Positions 8,534 through 18,931 are shown, numbered from the stretch's first letter. The stretch: 64,000 bases of DNA from Halobiforma lacisalsi AJ5 (GCF_000226975.2 NZ_CP019285.1:1302001-1366000), one strand, 5' to 3'. Notes: generated from the letters alone by a model not told the origin. Numbers and translations: made by a program.

Positions 8534-9315
8534 TCAGGAGAGTGTTAGCGGTGTACTCTCGGCCTTATGTTTTGAATACCAGTCTCTGGCCCACGTAACT
8601 GCGGCCCTATCCTTAGAATCGATGATACCACGAACAACACCAATATCGTCGTGAATAACGACAAGAACATGTTCGATGGGTTCTGTAATCACGACGACCC
8701 CCATCGGAATTTCACCAGAGTACGAATAAGCGTCGAAATTCCCGGTGTTGATGAGGGTTTTGAATTTGTCACTGAGTTTCGTTTGTATGTGTTCAGTCGC
8801 CTCTCTTCCGAAGACAAACTCAGCATCCAGTCGGTTCACTCTCGTCTGAGTCAAATACGTCTCAACCATAGGCGAGAAAATAGTCGGCACGACACCACTA
8901 ATCTTGGTCGCCTCAGAGACTTGTTCTTCAAGATATTCGTACACAAGGTCTGGTCTCGTTTCCCCGATCACACGTGTCGTTGCATCGCGAGCGACGGACG
9001 GATCAAGAACCGTTCCAATCTCCTGTCTCGTTTCAAGTAATCGCTTCGATTCTGCAAACGTCCGGACGATTTCATCGGTTCGCTCATACTGTGTATAGAC
9101 GACTTCGCCGAACGTTGTCGGTACATACATACCATCCTGTTTTTTGACTAGATCGTGATCTTCGAGTTGTTTGAGCCACGGTAAACCGTCGACTGTGAGG
9201 CGTCTACCTCGTCGACCAGTTGGTTTTGATAAGCCGGGCCATCGATGAGTCGTTTGAATATCGACGACCGTTTGTGGAGGACCATGTAGGCGGCGTGCGC
9301 TTTCTCCGTATCCAT
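8534..9315 (-). pseudogene. Frameshifted HTH transcriptional regulator (FilR1/DUF1724-like)
   Basis: The ATG at 9315 opens MDTEKAHAAYMVLHKRSSIF, followed by a winged-helix segment (LVDEVDASQSTVYRG). One missing base near 9175 then throws the frame off to a stop. Adding one base gives GLKQLEDHDLVKKQDGMYVP, which joins exactly to the long frame ending at 8534. The restored protein is about 260 residues: an N-terminal wHTH and a C-terminal ligand-type domain (FSPMVETYLTQTRVNRLDAE, then GVVVITEPIEHVLVVIHDD). This layout matches haloarchaeal HTH regulators with a FilR1-type domain. The 198-residue C-terminal part could still be translated from 9130 but would lack the DNA-binding domain. Confidence 0.75.
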
Positions 9316-9564
9316 AATTCTATGTATTGTGAAAATTCACTTATAGCTACTGGAGATAACGATAAGAGATAACTAACACAGTGGTATTCAATATGGCATA
9401 GTCAAGCCAGATAACGTACGACATTCGCACTCTGTGTGCATAATCAACAGGTGAAGCGACGGAAAAGAAACCACGTGTTGTCGAATACCCAATCGATAGT
9501 AATGAGTTATACTTTCACTCCGGTAGCGTATACTTTTTATTCGAACTCAGGAAAGTATGGGGTA

Positions 9565-11349
9565 ATGACAAACAGGTTCCCGGAACAAAACACCTCTCTG
9601 TCTACTGAATCCGTCTCTGGTGATGCTGATTCGTGGGAGGAACGGAATCGTAATCTTCTCGGCTCGATTGACCTAGATAACATTTCCCGAGAGCCTGGAG
9701 AAAACCCGTATAATAGTTTCTACTCTGCTGATCCAGTTGATCCAAAACACTCTACCCATCGAGCTGCTCTCATCACCGCCCACGAAATTATCGACGATCT
9801 CAACGATGAGATCGACGTGGCCAATGCCGTGACGAACGCGAATATTCCACTCGAGAAATTCAACGATCCCTACTGGGATGACCACCCAGAAATCTACGAG
9901 TTCGAGGTAATGCGCCGGTCGTTCATCTACGCCGAACTCCGAGGAATCCGTTATCACCAGGATCTCGCGGACTTCCTCGAGCGCAACCCCACGATCGCGT
10001 TCACACTGGGCTTCGAACCGGACTTCGGTGACGAAAACGAGTATCCTGCCCTCAAGGTGTATCACACGCCAGAGACGCCTCATCAGACGACGATCACCCG
10101 GTGTGCGAATCGTCGATTCCTCGCTCGAGTGGAGAAGTTCATCACGGACGTCGCCGACGAGGTCGAAGCCTACTGGCATCGACACACCCACCTCGTCGAG
10201 ATGCATGAGCTGTGGAGCGAGAACGATGACGTGAATCCCGGCGAGTCGGAGGAAAAACTCGACCCAGATGGTCTCACGAAAGAGCAGATCCGCCGGCTCG
10301 TGAACGAGTTGATGCGCCACGTCTGTCCGAATATTAGCTTCCAACGCGGGAAGAGCAAGGAGATCCGCAAAAACCTCTTTCTCGAGGTGATCGCCCACTG
10401 CGGGCTGACGAACTCGAGTGTCTACGGTGGCGGCGACGTCTTCGATATCTACGCTTGCCCCGAGGACGGCGAACTGCCCCACGGCAAGACCTTCTTCGAC
10501 CACATGAAGGGGCTACGTCTCGAGGAGATGCTCGAGATGTTCGACGCCGCAATCGAAAGTATGGTCGGCGGGGCACAGGATATCGGCCTCTACGACCGGC
10601 CCGTCGACATTGCAATCGACGTGACGACCGTCGAGTACACCGGTATCGGGAAGACGTTCAGCTTCGAAACGATCGCCGATCCCGACAACGATGACTGGGG
10701 CGCTCGCGAGCGGTCGGAAGTGAAAGAGGCGATCGAAGAGTGGGACCTCGAGCCGATCGTCGGCGAGGACCCAGCGGACATCAAGCACGCGAACTTCGAC
10801 GACCCAGATAAACGGGCTGCTGCCAAGCGCGTACGGGACTGTGTGCAGTGGGTGAACGGCACGAAAAAGCAAGACGAGGATATCGAATACGGCTTCCAGT
10901 TCGCCGCTGCGGCATTCGCTGAGCATACCTGTCCGATGATCTACGGGGTGGAGCCGATCGACAGTCGGAGTGGAGAGGAGCTAGCCAACCACGTCAGTCA
11001 GTTCGTCGAGCGAGCGCAGGACCTCGTGGTAGTGGATACGGTGTACATGGACGCCGCCTACGGGCGGTGTTCAGAAGTCCACAACCAGTTCCACTACGGC
11101 CACGGGTTCAGGACCGCCGACCGGTTCGACGTCGAGTACGTCGTGAAGATGGAAGAGCGGAAGCGTGTGAAACGGGAAGTACTCGAGGAGCGGTATAAAA
11201 TCGATCACCGATTCGAAGAGGGAGATACGCCGCTGAGCATCGATCGGCTCGCGAAGAAGCGTCTCGGGATGGAGTTCGCTGGTGAGCCGCTCATCAAGTT
11301 CGAGGTGTTCGTGGCCGCCGTAGCGAACTTCATGCGGCCAGTCGACTGA
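9565..11349 (+). CDS. Large DDE-type transposase
   Basis: 594 residues from the ATG at 9565, which has a TATA-like TTTTTAT about 28 bp upstream; an in-frame start at 9436 would add 43 unlikely residues. The central part has AIDVTTVEYTGIGKTFSFET (first catalytic Asp probable) and the later VVVDTVYMDAAYGRCSEVHN (second). An acidic all-alpha N-terminal domain precedes them. No terminal inverted repeats were recognised at either side. This is probably one of the longer haloarchaeal IS transposases; the family name and whether the C-terminus is complete are not certain. Confidence 0.65.
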   Translation: MTNRFPEQNTSLSTESVSGDADSWEERNRNLLGSIDLDNISREPGENPYNSFYSADPVDPKHSTHRAALITAHEIIDDLNDEIDVANAVTNANIPLEKFNDPYWDDHPEIYEFEVMRRSFIYAELRGIRYHQDLADFLERNPTIAFTLGFEPDFGDENEYPALKVYHTPETPHQTTITRCANRRFLARVEKFITDVADEVEAYWHRHTHLVEMHELWSENDDVNPGESEEKLDPDGLTKEQIRRLVNELMRHVCPNISFQRGKSKEIRKNLFLEVIAHCGLTNSSVYGGGDVFDIYACPEDGELPHGKTFFDHMKGLRLEEMLEMFDAAIESMVGGAQDIGLYDRPVDIAIDVTTVEYTGIGKTFSFETIADPDNDDWGARERSEVKEAIEEWDLEPIVGEDPADIKHANFDDPDKRAAAKRVRDCVQWVNGTKKQDEDIEYGFQFAAAAFAEHTCPMIYGVEPIDSRSGEELANHVSQFVERAQDLVVVDTVYMDAAYGRCSEVHNQFHYGHGFRTADRFDVEYVVKMEERKRVKREVLEERYKIDHRFEEGDTPLSIDRLAKKRLGMEFAGEPLIKFEVFVAAVANFMRPVD

Positions 11350-11619
11350 ACTGGCCGCCGTTTCGGGTTCGAAATCCGATAGTGGCGACACTATTCTGTG
11401 ATTCAGTTTTCGCCGTTTTCTTATCAGATTCGACTAGATAGCTGATTCTAGTTTTCTGAGAGGCCATGTTTTCACCCGGATTGGCCCCGATAGAACTTTT
11501 GTTCACTGTTAGCTGTGCTTGGAGGAACCCGTTTCTCGATTAGCTGCGCTATTCTCGCCGTCCTCGTCGCACTCGAGGTTGCCTGCCCGTCGATACGCTC
11601 GGCCCGAATCAGGACTCCA
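11350..11619. other. Non-coding junction between IS island and archaellum cluster
   Basis: I find no gene here. The left half is AT-richer and probably belongs to the transposase element just before it. From about 11560 the composition returns to that of the chromosome. The right border of the island therefore lies near 11500-11560. Confidence 0.4.
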
Positions 11620-12516
11620 TCAGGCGTTGACGTCCTCGATCCGTTCGCTGACGATGATCCGCCCTTTCGGCGTCAAGGAGATCTCGTCGCCGCTCTCGAC
11701 GATCAGGTCCTTGTTTCGCACCGAGTTCAAGACGTTGGTTACGTAGGCCGGATCCCCGTCCAGCATGTTCGTGAAGTCGATATCGCCGCCGGTTGCGTGG
11801 ACGCTGACGAGGACGCGCTTCTCGGGGTCCGAGAGGTCGATGTCGTCGACTTCCTCGCGGAGTTCGTCGAACTCGAGGCGGAGGAATCGTGCGAGCAGGT
11901 TGACGTACTGGCTCTTCGAGGGCGCGATCAGCGACGTCTTGGTCAGTCCGGAGTCGTCGTCGATGTGCTTGACGACGAGGGTCACCCGGTCGTCGCTCTC
12001 GCCGATCTTGTTCCCGCGGTCGATCGACATCACTCGCTCGACGTCGAAACTGAAGTTCCCGCCTTTGGTCTGGACCTCGATCCGTCGGTTCTTGATCCGG
12101 AGTTTTCCCGGGACGACCGGCGTGTCCTTGACGCGGCCGCCGACGCGGGCGGGGTGTTTCACCGCGACCTTCCGCCCGTTCAGCAGGCAACGAAACAGGA
12201 TCGCGACGAACTTCTCGGCGATCTCGCCCTTGCTTTCGATGACCGCGCTCCTGGTCGACCCCTCCTCGTCTCGGTAGCCGATCGTCACCGTATCGTTGAA
12301 GAACTGCTTGACGTGGTTCGGCACGCTCCCCACGTTGACGTCGACGACCCGCGAGAGCGGGATCGTTTCTTTCCCGTCGGACGACGCGAGTACGACCCGC
12401 CGTTTCGTCATGATGATCCGACCGTTCACCGGCTTCCCCCCCGATCCGCCGTCTTCACCGCCTGACTGTCCGAGAAAGAAGTGGCCGGTGAAGTCGGCGA
12501 CGATGTCTTCGTTCAT
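11620..12516 (-). CDS. cheF2: Archaeal chemotaxis adaptor CheF (CheF2-like)
   Basis: 298 residues of the CheF family (formerly DUF439), found only in motile archaea. The N-terminal half has the family pattern GRIIMTKRRVVLASSDGKETIPLSRVVDV, and a C-terminal winged-helix-like region follows (KRVLVSVHATGGDIDFTNML... LTPKGRIIVSERIEDVNA). CheF binds CheY-P and the archaellum complex, so it couples taxis signals to the motor. A second copy is at 27185. This one lies 112 bp downstream of arlI on the same strand, at the end of the arlD-arlH-arlI unit. Naming as CheF2 rests on order relative to the HEAT-linked copy. Confidence 0.88.
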   Translation of the reverse strand: MNEDIVADFTGHFFLGQSGGEDGGSGGKPVNGRIIMTKRRVVLASSDGKETIPLSRVVDVNVGSVPNHVKQFFNDTVTIGYRDEEGSTRSAVIESKGEIAEKFVAILFRCLLNGRKVAVKHPARVGGRVKDTPVVPGKLRIKNRRIEVQTKGGNFSFDVERVMSIDRGNKIGESDDRVTLVVKHIDDDSGLTKTSLIAPSKSQYVNLLARFLRLEFDELREEVDDIDLSDPEKRVLVSVHATGGDIDFTNMLDGDPAYVTNVLNSVRNKDLIVESGDEISLTPKGRIIVSERIEDVNA

Positions 12517-12628
12517 GGTCGGTCGTCCTGAATGCCGTACTGTAGCGGTTTCGTCGTCATATTCGTTTCCATTGACTTATTCGATCGGTGGGACGGGTGC
12601 GAGCGCGCCGCGAAACTCTCGTCAGTCG

Positions 12629-14302
12629 TCAGTCCTGTCGGGTGATGTGGAACGGCAGCCCTTCGACCCCGTCGCGCTGGAACGACTCGATCGCCGAGTT
12701 CACCTCGTGGTACTCGAGAATGTTCTCCTGGATCATTCGCTCGATGATGTCGGCGCGGAACTGCAGGTCGTCGTAGATGTCTCGGGTTTCGGCATACCCC
12801 AGCAGGGTTGCGATCTGTTCCTCGAGGACGTAGGAGTTGTTCATCCCCTGGAAGATGATCTCGTCCTCGACGGGGTCCCAGTAGAACACCTGCCGGGTGA
12901 CGACCCCTTCCATCTCCTCGGAGTAGCCCTCGATCTCCTGGACGCTCGTCACGCGGCGCAGGACGTCGTCGCCCTGTTTGACGCGGTTCTGGAACAGCGC
13001 GACGTCGGCGTTGTCCATGAACGTCTCCGGGACGTTGATCGGGTCCCCCGTAAAGCGCTGGATCATCGAGACGATGTCGCTGGCGTGGAAGGTCAGCATG
13101 ACGGGGTGGCCGGTCTGGGCCGCCTGGAACGCCATCCGACCCTCCTCACCACGGACCTCGCCCACGACGATGTATTCGGGGCGAGAACGCAGCGCGGCCT
13201 CGACCAGGTTGAACATGTCGACGTCGGCGCTGTCGTCGCTGCGACTCTCGCGGGTCAGGAGTTGCTGCCAGGTGTCGTGGGGCGGCAGCACCTCGGCGGT
13301 GTCCTCCGCGGTGTAGATCTTCGAGTCCCGCGGGATGAACGTCATGATGGAGTTCAGCGTCGTCGTCTTCCCCGACGCGGTCTCGCCGACGACGAACACC
13401 GTCCGCTCGTTCTCGAGACAGAGCCAGAGGTAGGCCGCAAGTTGCGGTGAAAGCGTCCCCCAGTTCGTAATCTGGGTCACCGACAGCGGGACCTCGTCGC
13501 CCTGACGGATCGTCAGCGAGGGCCCTTTCACGCTGACGTCGTCGCTGTAGATGACGTTCAGACGCGAGCCGTCCGGCAGCGTCGAGTCGATGATCGGCTC
13601 GGCGTCGGTCATCGGGTTGCCGATCCGTTCGCCCATGTTCGAGAGCCACTGGTCGAACTCCTCGGGGGTCCCGAAGTCGACGGAGGTCTCGACCAGCCCG
13701 AAAACGCCGTGGTCGACGTAACACTCGTTGGGGCCGATCACGTGGATGTCCTCGTTCTCCGGGTCGCGCATGACCGGCTCGAGCGGCCCCAGGCCGACGA
13801 TGTCGCGGTTGAGCCGGTAGCGGATGTTCTCGTAGGTCTCCTCGGGGATCTCCTGGATGCCCGGGTGGAACTTGACCTTCAACCGCTCGATGAGGCTGTC
13901 GAGCTCGTCGTCTTTGATGTGGGTCGTCTCGTTGAGCAGTTCCTCGATACGGTCGTCGTACTCGGCTTCCTTCTCCGGGGCCTTCTTCGTCGCGCTCCGG
14001 CGCAGCAGGGAGTCTTTGATCTTTTCGAAGACCTCCTGCTCCTCCTGGGAGAGCGTCGGCTCCACGGCGAAGTACTGCATCTTCGTCCCGACGTCGCCGT
14101 AGACGTGGCTGTAGATCGGTCCCCCGACGGGGTAGAGCACGTTCGGATGGTTGACCTCGTGTTCGGCCGTCGGCTCGTCGACTAACATCGGGAACTCGCC
14201 GGTGATCTGCCGGAACTTCTTGAGGTGTTCGCGCAGATGCGGTCGGCGAGCTGCAAGCTCCTGAAGCTCGTCCGACGGCTTGGGCGTCCCCATTTCCGTC
14301 AT
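12629..14302 (-). CDS. arlI: Archaellum motor ATPase ArlI (FlaI)
   Basis: 557 residues, the usual length for haloarchaeal ArlI. Walker A GETASGKTT is at 306-314, followed by an Asp box (IYTAEDTAEVL), Walker B region IVVGEVRGEE (378-387) and a His box (GHPVMLTFHASD). It is the secretion-type AAA+ ATPase that first drives filament assembly and then rotation, acting at the cytoplasmic face with ArlJ and ArlH. It begins 15 bp after the arlH stop, so the two are co-transcribed. The stop codon lies in a short CGACTGA heptamer repeat (12622-12631). Confidence 0.95.
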   Translation of the reverse strand: MTEMGTPKPSDELQELAARRPHLREHLKKFRQITGEFPMLVDEPTAEHEVNHPNVLYPVGGPIYSHVYGDVGTKMQYFAVEPTLSQEEQEVFEKIKDSLLRRSATKKAPEKEAEYDDRIEELLNETTHIKDDELDSLIERLKVKFHPGIQEIPEETYENIRYRLNRDIVGLGPLEPVMRDPENEDIHVIGPNECYVDHGVFGLVETSVDFGTPEEFDQWLSNMGERIGNPMTDAEPIIDSTLPDGSRLNVIYSDDVSVKGPSLTIRQGDEVPLSVTQITNWGTLSPQLAAYLWLCLENERTVFVVGETASGKTTTLNSIMTFIPRDSKIYTAEDTAEVLPPHDTWQQLLTRESRSDDSADVDMFNLVEAALRSRPEYIVVGEVRGEEGRMAFQAAQTGHPVMLTFHASDIVSMIQRFTGDPINVPETFMDNADVALFQNRVKQGDDVLRRVTSVQEIEGYSEEMEGVVTRQVFYWDPVEDEIIFQGMNNSYVLEEQIATLLGYAETRDIYDDLQFRADIIERMIQENILEYHEVNSAIESFQRDGVEGLPFHITRQD

Positions 14303-14317
14303 CGAGCAACCACCGCG

Positions 14318-15073
14318 TTAGGCGACGCTCCGGTTCTCGATAACGATACCTGTTCCGGATCGGACCGAGTACCCGATCCGGTCGCCCACCTGTTCGCCCA
14401 TGCCAGCGAAGCGCTTGATGAACAGCTGCCGGCGGATGTCGTTGCCGACCTCGATCATCTCGAGTTCGATGAAGACGTCGGCGATCGACCGGAACGGCCC
14501 GATCGCCTCCTCGCCGACGGTCGAGGGGTCGACGGTCAGGACGACGACTTTCCCCTGCGAGATGATGTCTCGAAGGAACGAGATGATCTCGAGGGCGGCC
14601 TGGCGCTCCTCGTTTTCCCTGACCAGCGCCTCGAACTTCGGATCGTTACGGAGGATGGCGTCGAAGGTGTCGATAATGATGACGTCGGCCGACCAGATCG
14701 TGTCTTCCTCCATCAGGTCCGTCAGGAGGTCCTGGCGCTGTTGTTCCTCGTCGGCGGAGAGAACGCCCCCGCTGTCGAGGTCGCCGTGCAGGAACAGCAT
14801 GTTCTCGAACAGCAGGTGTTCCTCGACGTTGTAGTTCAGCGAATCCATCTGCTCGATGAACCCCTTGACCTCGAGTTCCGTCGAGAGGAACGTAACGGAC
14901 TTGCCGGTTTCACAGAGGCCGTACGCGAACCGCTGGGAGATCGCGCTCTTGCCGGCCCCGTAGTCGCCCTCCATCAGGACGATACTCCCGGTCGGGATCC
15001 CCCCGCCGAGTTCCTTGTTCAGCCGATCCCGGTCGTCCAGTCCGATCGAGAAAATATTATTTAACTTACTCAT
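14318..15073 (-). CDS. arlH: Archaellum ATP-binding protein ArlH (FlaH)
   Basis: 251 residues starting [21 protein letters not shown] longer frame reaches 15205 but its first 44 codons are low-complexity and overlap arlD, so the ATG at 15073 is preferred. RecA-like fold: Walker [10 protein letters not shown] at 36-44 and Walker B VIIIDTFD at 131-138, with no complete catalytic set, as is usual for ArlH. It forms a ring that binds nucleotide and regulates ArlI. It overlaps the end of the arlD-like gene by 8 bp and is followed 15 bp later by arlI. Confidence 0.93.
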   Translation of the reverse strand: MSKLNNIFSIGLDDRDRLNKELGGGIPTGSIVLMEGDYGAGKSAISQRFAYGLCETGKSVTFLSTELEVKGFIEQMDSLNYNVEEHLLFENMLFLHGDLDSGGVLSADEEQQRQDLLTDLMEEDTIWSADVIIIDTFDAILRNDPKFEALVRENEERQAALEIISFLRDIISQGKVVVLTVDPSTVGEEAIGPFRSIADVFIELEMIEVGNDIRRQLFIKRFAGMGEQVGDRIGYSVRSGTGIVIENRSVA

Positions 15074-17582
15074 AGTCGGTCTCGTCGGAGATGAGAATCG
15101 AGTTGATGAACTCGACCTGCCACGGCTCGAGATCCGCACTCTCGTCGGGAACGAGCACTGGCTTGCCGCGGTCGTCTGGGTCCGTGTATCCGTAGTAGTC
15201 GTCACGAATCTCGGTCCCGGACTCGGTCTGGACGACCTCGGGGTCGGCCCAGACCATTCCTCCGGGGTCGCGATCGCGGTTTCGCTCCCGTTCGGTCGCC
15301 TCGGTTTCGGCGATGCCCGACTCGTCGATGACGATCCGCTGGGCGGTGTTCGATTCGTCCTCGTCGCTCGCTTCCGTCCAGCGTTCGCCGACGTCGTTTC
15401 CGTTCTCGCTCGCGGGCTCGGCTACGGTTTCAGTTTCGGCTACGGTCCCGTTCTCACTCGTGGGCTCGGTCTCGATCTCGGTCTCGATCTCGGTCTCGTT
15501 CGCGGTCGACCCCTCGAGCCCGACGTCGTCTTCGTCGTCCGGTTCCGTCTCCGCGACCAGTTCCTCCGGGCTCACCTCGCCGACTTCGGGGCCGTCGTCG
15601 ACTGCCGTGCCACCGGCGTTGCCGGCTGCGGCGACCGGGACGTCGACGGTGTCCTCGTCGACGGTCACGTCTTCCGCGGCGAACTCCTCCGTGATTTCGT
15701 CCGGCTCGTGGCTTTCGACGTCTTCGCCGTTGCTCTCGGCGTCGTCCGCCGGTTCGACTTCCGTGTACGTGAGTTCGGTCCGTTCGTCGTCGGCCTCTCC
15801 GGCTTCTTCCGCATCGTCTTCACCCTCGTCGTCTTCGTCTTCGTCCTCGACCTCGTCTTCGATCTCGAGTTCGGCCTCTCCCTCGAACGACTGCTCGAGG
15901 TCGTCGTCGTCGGCCGGGTCCGAGACGTCGGTCTCGTGGTCTGTGTCCTCGTCAGCCTCTGCGGCCGTCTCGCCGGGCTCCTCCACTTCGATCGTCCGAC
16001 GCGTCGAGATGCCTTCGTCGGCGAGCCACTCGTCGAACGACCGGCGCTTCTTCGCCGGCGTTGCGATCTGGCTGATTCGCCACAGGCTCCGCTTGTGGTC
16101 GACGCCCAGCGAGGACCGCGGTTCGGGGTCCTCGAGGTCCGGGCCGCCCTCGAACCCGTTCAGCATCGTCTGGAGGTAGTCCTCGACCGACGCCGAGATC
16201 CAGCCGATCGTTCCGTAGAAGCGCAGGGTCTGTGCCGCGCCGTTCAGCCCGGCCTGCTCGACGAGGTACTCGAGCCAGTCCATCACGACGTACTCGGTGT
16301 TGTACTCCGAGGGGATCTCGGCAAGGTACGGGCGACCGCCGTCGTCCCACGGAATGGTTTCGTCGACAGCGTCGCCCTCACCCTCGCTCGCGCTCTCAGT
16401 TTCGGTTTCGGGCGCCGATTCCTCGAGCACGGCGTCCCCGTCCTGGCCGGGTTCGGCCTCCGACGTGTCGTCTTCTTCGGACGCCCCGATCCCGAGTTCC
16501 GCCTCGAGTTCGGAGTCGTCCGACTCCTCGGCGACGCCGATCCCCGCCTCCTCGAGTTCGTCGCCGGGGCTCGTCTCCTCGGCCCCTTCGTCGAACTCGT
16601 CGAACGCGAGGTCGTCATCGTCGTCGTTGGCGGCGTCCATCTCCATGTCCGCGGTTTCGTCCGTCGGGCCGTCGGTCTCGGCGCTATCAGCGGCCTCGTC
16701 GGCGTCGGGGTTCTCGTCCCAGTCGGCCTCGCCGGATTCGTACTCGGATTTCAGTTCGTCGAACGAGAGGTCCCCCTCGGAGCCGCCGACGTCGTCGTCA
16801 CCGTCGTCCGTTCCGAGGTCACCGCCGAGGTCATCGCCACCGAGGTCGTCCTCGGCATCGTCGAACCCGTCGTCCATCCCGACGTCGTCGAAGTCGTCGC
16901 CGCCATCGTCGTCCTCGATGATGCTCTCGTCGAGGAACTCCTCGGCTTCGGCGTCCGCGATGTCCTCGTCCATGTCCTCGTCGCCTCCCCCTTCGTCACC
17001 ACCGTCGAAGAGGCTCTGACCGCCGAACTCCCCAGTTCCGGCAGCCATGCCGCCACCGCCACCGCCGTCGAAACTCTCGCTCAGCGAGTCCCCCTCGACG
17101 AAGGGGTTCACCCCCTGGGTCACCATCTCGTAGACCTCGAGCAGTTTCCGGATGTCCTCTTCGATCTCCTCGAGGGAATCGCTGATCTTCTCGTTCTCGC
17201 TCTGGACGGTGTTGACGGTCGAGGACAGCGAGCCGACGTCGTTCTCCATCTCCTCGATGCGGGCCTCGAGCTCGCTCGAGACGCCGCCGTCGTCTTCGAC
17301 CTCGTCGAGGGACATCTCGTCGCCCCCTCCGAGGCCTTCGTCCTCGAGGAAGTCGTCCCCGCCGTCGTCGTCGAGGAAGTCGTCGCCACCCATGTCCATC
17401 CCGCCGGCATCGGAGTCGTCGGTACCGGATGCGGTTCCACCGCCCGCGTCGGGCATCAGCCCCTGGTCACTCGTGCTTCCGGTACCGGAGAGATCGCCGC
17501 CTATCAGGTCGTCGTTCCCGGAGTCTCCGCTACTCCCGTCGTCGTCCTCTCCGAGGATGTTGCCGATTATGGATAGTAACAT
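15066..17582 (-). CDS. arlD: Very long acidic ArlC/D/E-family protein
   Basis: 838 residues from the ATG at 17582 ([15 protein letters not shown]); an upstream extension to 17999 is unlikely because it overlaps a divergent gene. Order: short hydrophobic N-terminus; acidic Gly/Asp linker; coiled coil at about 103-150 of the ArlC type, ending in the motif [12 protein letters not shown]; acidic linker to 410; an ArlD/E domain at about 418-510 ([40 protein letters not shown]); then over 300 further residues of Glu/Asp/Thr repeats and a conserved-looking end [16 protein letters not shown]. ArlC/D/E link the motor to CheF. Typical haloarchaeal members are 350-500 residues, so this one carries an unusually long tail. 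Symbol by position; arlCE paralogue at 20824. Confidence 0.85.
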   Translation of the reverse strand: MLLSIIGNILGEDDDGSSGDSGNDDLIGGDLSGTGSTSDQGLMPDAGGGTASGTDDSDAGGMDMGGDDFLDDDGGDDFLEDEGLGGGDEMSLDEVEDDGGVSSELEARIEEMENDVGSLSSTVNTVQSENEKISDSLEEIEEDIRKLLEVYEMVTQGVNPFVEGDSLSESFDGGGGGGMAAGTGEFGGQSLFDGGDEGGGDEDMDEDIADAEAEEFLDESIIEDDDGGDDFDDVGMDDGFDDAEDDLGGDDLGGDLGTDDGDDDVGGSEGDLSFDELKSEYESGEADWDENPDADEAADSAETDGPTDETADMEMDAANDDDDDLAFDEFDEGAEETSPGDELEEAGIGVAEESDDSELEAELGIGASEEDDTSEAEPGQDGDAVLEESAPETETESASEGEGDAVDETIPWDDGGRPYLAEIPSEYNTEYVVMDWLEYLVEQAGLNGAAQTLRFYGTIGWISASVEDYLQTMLNGFEGGPDLEDPEPRSSLGVDHKRSLWRISQIATPAKKRRSFDEWLADEGISTRRTIEVEEPGETAAEADEDTDHETDVSDPADDDDLEQSFEGEAELEIEDEVEDEDEDDEGEDDAEEAGEADDERTELTYTEVEPADDAESNGEDVESHEPDEITEEFAAEDVTVDEDTVDVPVAAAGNAGGTAVDDGPEVGEVSPEELVAETEPDDEDDVGLEGSTANETEIETEIETEPTSENGTVAETETVAEPASENGNDVGERWTEASDEDESNTAQRIVIDESGIAETEATERERNRDRDPGGMVWADPEVVQTESGTEIRDDYYGYTDPDDRGKPVLVPDESADLEPWQVEFINSILISDETDYE

Positions 17583-17866
17583 GGTGACGTATCGTTCGAG
17601 TGGCTCCTTCCTCTCACAGCCCCGGCCGGCGACCGCTGTCGCCGGAACCCGCTCTCGTTGCCCATCCGATCGGGGCTGTGACGAGTCGTCATCTGTGAAT
17701 GCTTTGCAATTCGATGTATTAAGTAATTCTGGCCGCGTTCGATCCTCCAATCCGGTCCCGTTCAGCCGGCTGACAGTATATATTCTGCCCGTTTCGAGTT
17801 CCCAACAGGTCCGTTTGAGCGAAGGTTTCTTTTTCCGTGATCCCGAACTACGCGTATCGGTCCGCA

Positions 17867-18622
17867 ATGACAGAACGTAACGAGGACGGGAACCCGAAAG
17901 ACAACGCGGACGTGCCGCCGGTCTTGCCGAGCGAACAGTCCTCCTCGGAGGCCGGGGGCGTCCTCTCGCCCGAGGATCTGGACATCTCCGACAGCCCATA
18001 CGTCAGTGAGATCTCCGAGGGCCGGTACGTCGTGTCGGCGGACAGGTCGCCGCCGAACGCACCCGACAAGAGCGACTCGCTTCCCACGAGGGAGTCGCCA
18101 TCGGCGGGTTCCGGGCCGGACGAGGAGACCGACCTCGAGGCAGGGGGCGGGGGCGGGAGCGGGGGCGCTCGCGGTGGACGGCGTGGTCAGGGTCGAGGCC
18201 AGGGCCAGGGTCAAGGACATCCCTCCACCCACAACGCGCCAACCGAACCCAATGCCGGAGCGTCGTCGCCCCGACGTCAGCACCAACCCGTCCAGAGCCC
18301 CGAGACCGCCCGTTCCATCCTCGCGGACGAACTCGACCGGGTCGACGCCCGCTACGCCGTAGACATCGTCTCCCGGTTCGGCGACGAAACTGTCCGCCAC
18401 CGGATGACCTCCGACGACGTGCTCGATACGTTCAACAGCCTCGTGTTCTGGTACGCCCGGAACGTCGCCCGCGACACCCGCACGGACCGGGCCGCCTCGC
18501 TTCTGTTCGCCAAATCCGACTTCGACGCTCCGCTGTCGGAACCACAACTGCGGGCCGCACTTCGGGAACACGACCTCGACGAATCGAGTTCGATCGGCGA
18601 ACTGCTCGAGGCGCTCGAGTGA
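17867..18622 (+). CDS. Haloarchaeal archaellum-cluster protein (DUF7500-like)
   Basis: 251 residues starting MTERNEDGNPKDNADVPPVL; ATG at 17867, the in-frame GTG/ATG ten codons earlier is less likely. The N-terminal part has LSPEDLDISDSPYVSEISEG, followed by a Gly/Arg/Gln-rich linker of about 60 residues (GGRRGQGRGQGQGQGH). The C-terminal 100 residues form a compact helical domain (ADELDRVDARYAVDIVSRFG to SSIGELLEALE). It is the only plus-strand gene inside the archaellum cluster and is divergent from arlD. Its job is unknown; presence in this cluster suggests a motility-associated regulator or assembly factor. Family name is from memory of such clusters. Confidence 0.7.
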   Translation: MTERNEDGNPKDNADVPPVLPSEQSSSEAGGVLSPEDLDISDSPYVSEISEGRYVVSADRSPPNAPDKSDSLPTRESPSAGSGPDEETDLEAGGGGGSGGARGGRRGQGRGQGQGQGHPSTHNAPTEPNAGASSPRRQHQPVQSPETARSILADELDRVDARYAVDIVSRFGDETVRHRMTSDDVLDTFNSLVFWYARNVARDTRTDRAASLLFAKSDFDAPLSEPQLRAALREHDLDESSSIGELLEALE

Positions 18623-18775
18623 TACGGGTTACTGTCCGTCAGTTCCGGCGCAACCGCCGCCCGGGTCGCGGTTACACCGGTCCGTCGGGACAGCAATCCG
18701 TATGAATCGACGGTCGGATCGGTCGTAATCCACTTCCACTCCACTGACCCTTGCTCTGCCGTCCGGTATCGACGC

Positions 18776-18931
18776 TCAGTGGCCCGTCCCGTTCAGGAAG
18801 ATGACGCCGGCCATGAAAAGCGAGAGGACGATCGTGAAACCGAAAAGCAACAACGCGCTATGGGCCGACGCGATCGCCCGGTCCAGGCGAGGGTGCAAAT
18901 CGGAATCAGCGTCGGTGAACTCGAGCAACAT
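18776..18931 (-). CDS. Small single-pass membrane protein after arlJ
   Basis: 51 residues: MLLEFTDADSDLHPRLDRAI, then a hydrophobic segment ALLLFGFTIVLSLFMAGVIF and a four-residue tail. It starts 65 bp after the arlJ stop on the same strand, so it may be the last gene of the arl operon. The ATG at 18931 was chosen because longer versions add arginine-rich sequence overlapping arlJ. No known family. It could be an accessory subunit of the membrane motor, but that is only positional inference. Confidence 0.55.
   Translation of the reverse strand: MLLEFTDADSDLHPRLDRAIASAHSALLLFGFTIVLSLFMAGVIFLNGTGH

Noticed and set aside
9436-9564. Upstream start for the large transposase
   Set aside because: The 43 extra codons are AT-rich and lie before the TATA box that matches the ATG at 9565.
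15015-17576. 853-codon plus-strand frame opposite arlD
   Set aside because: It is the complement of the Asp/Glu-rich repeats and gives a Val/Leu/Arg-rich sequence with no recognisable domain.
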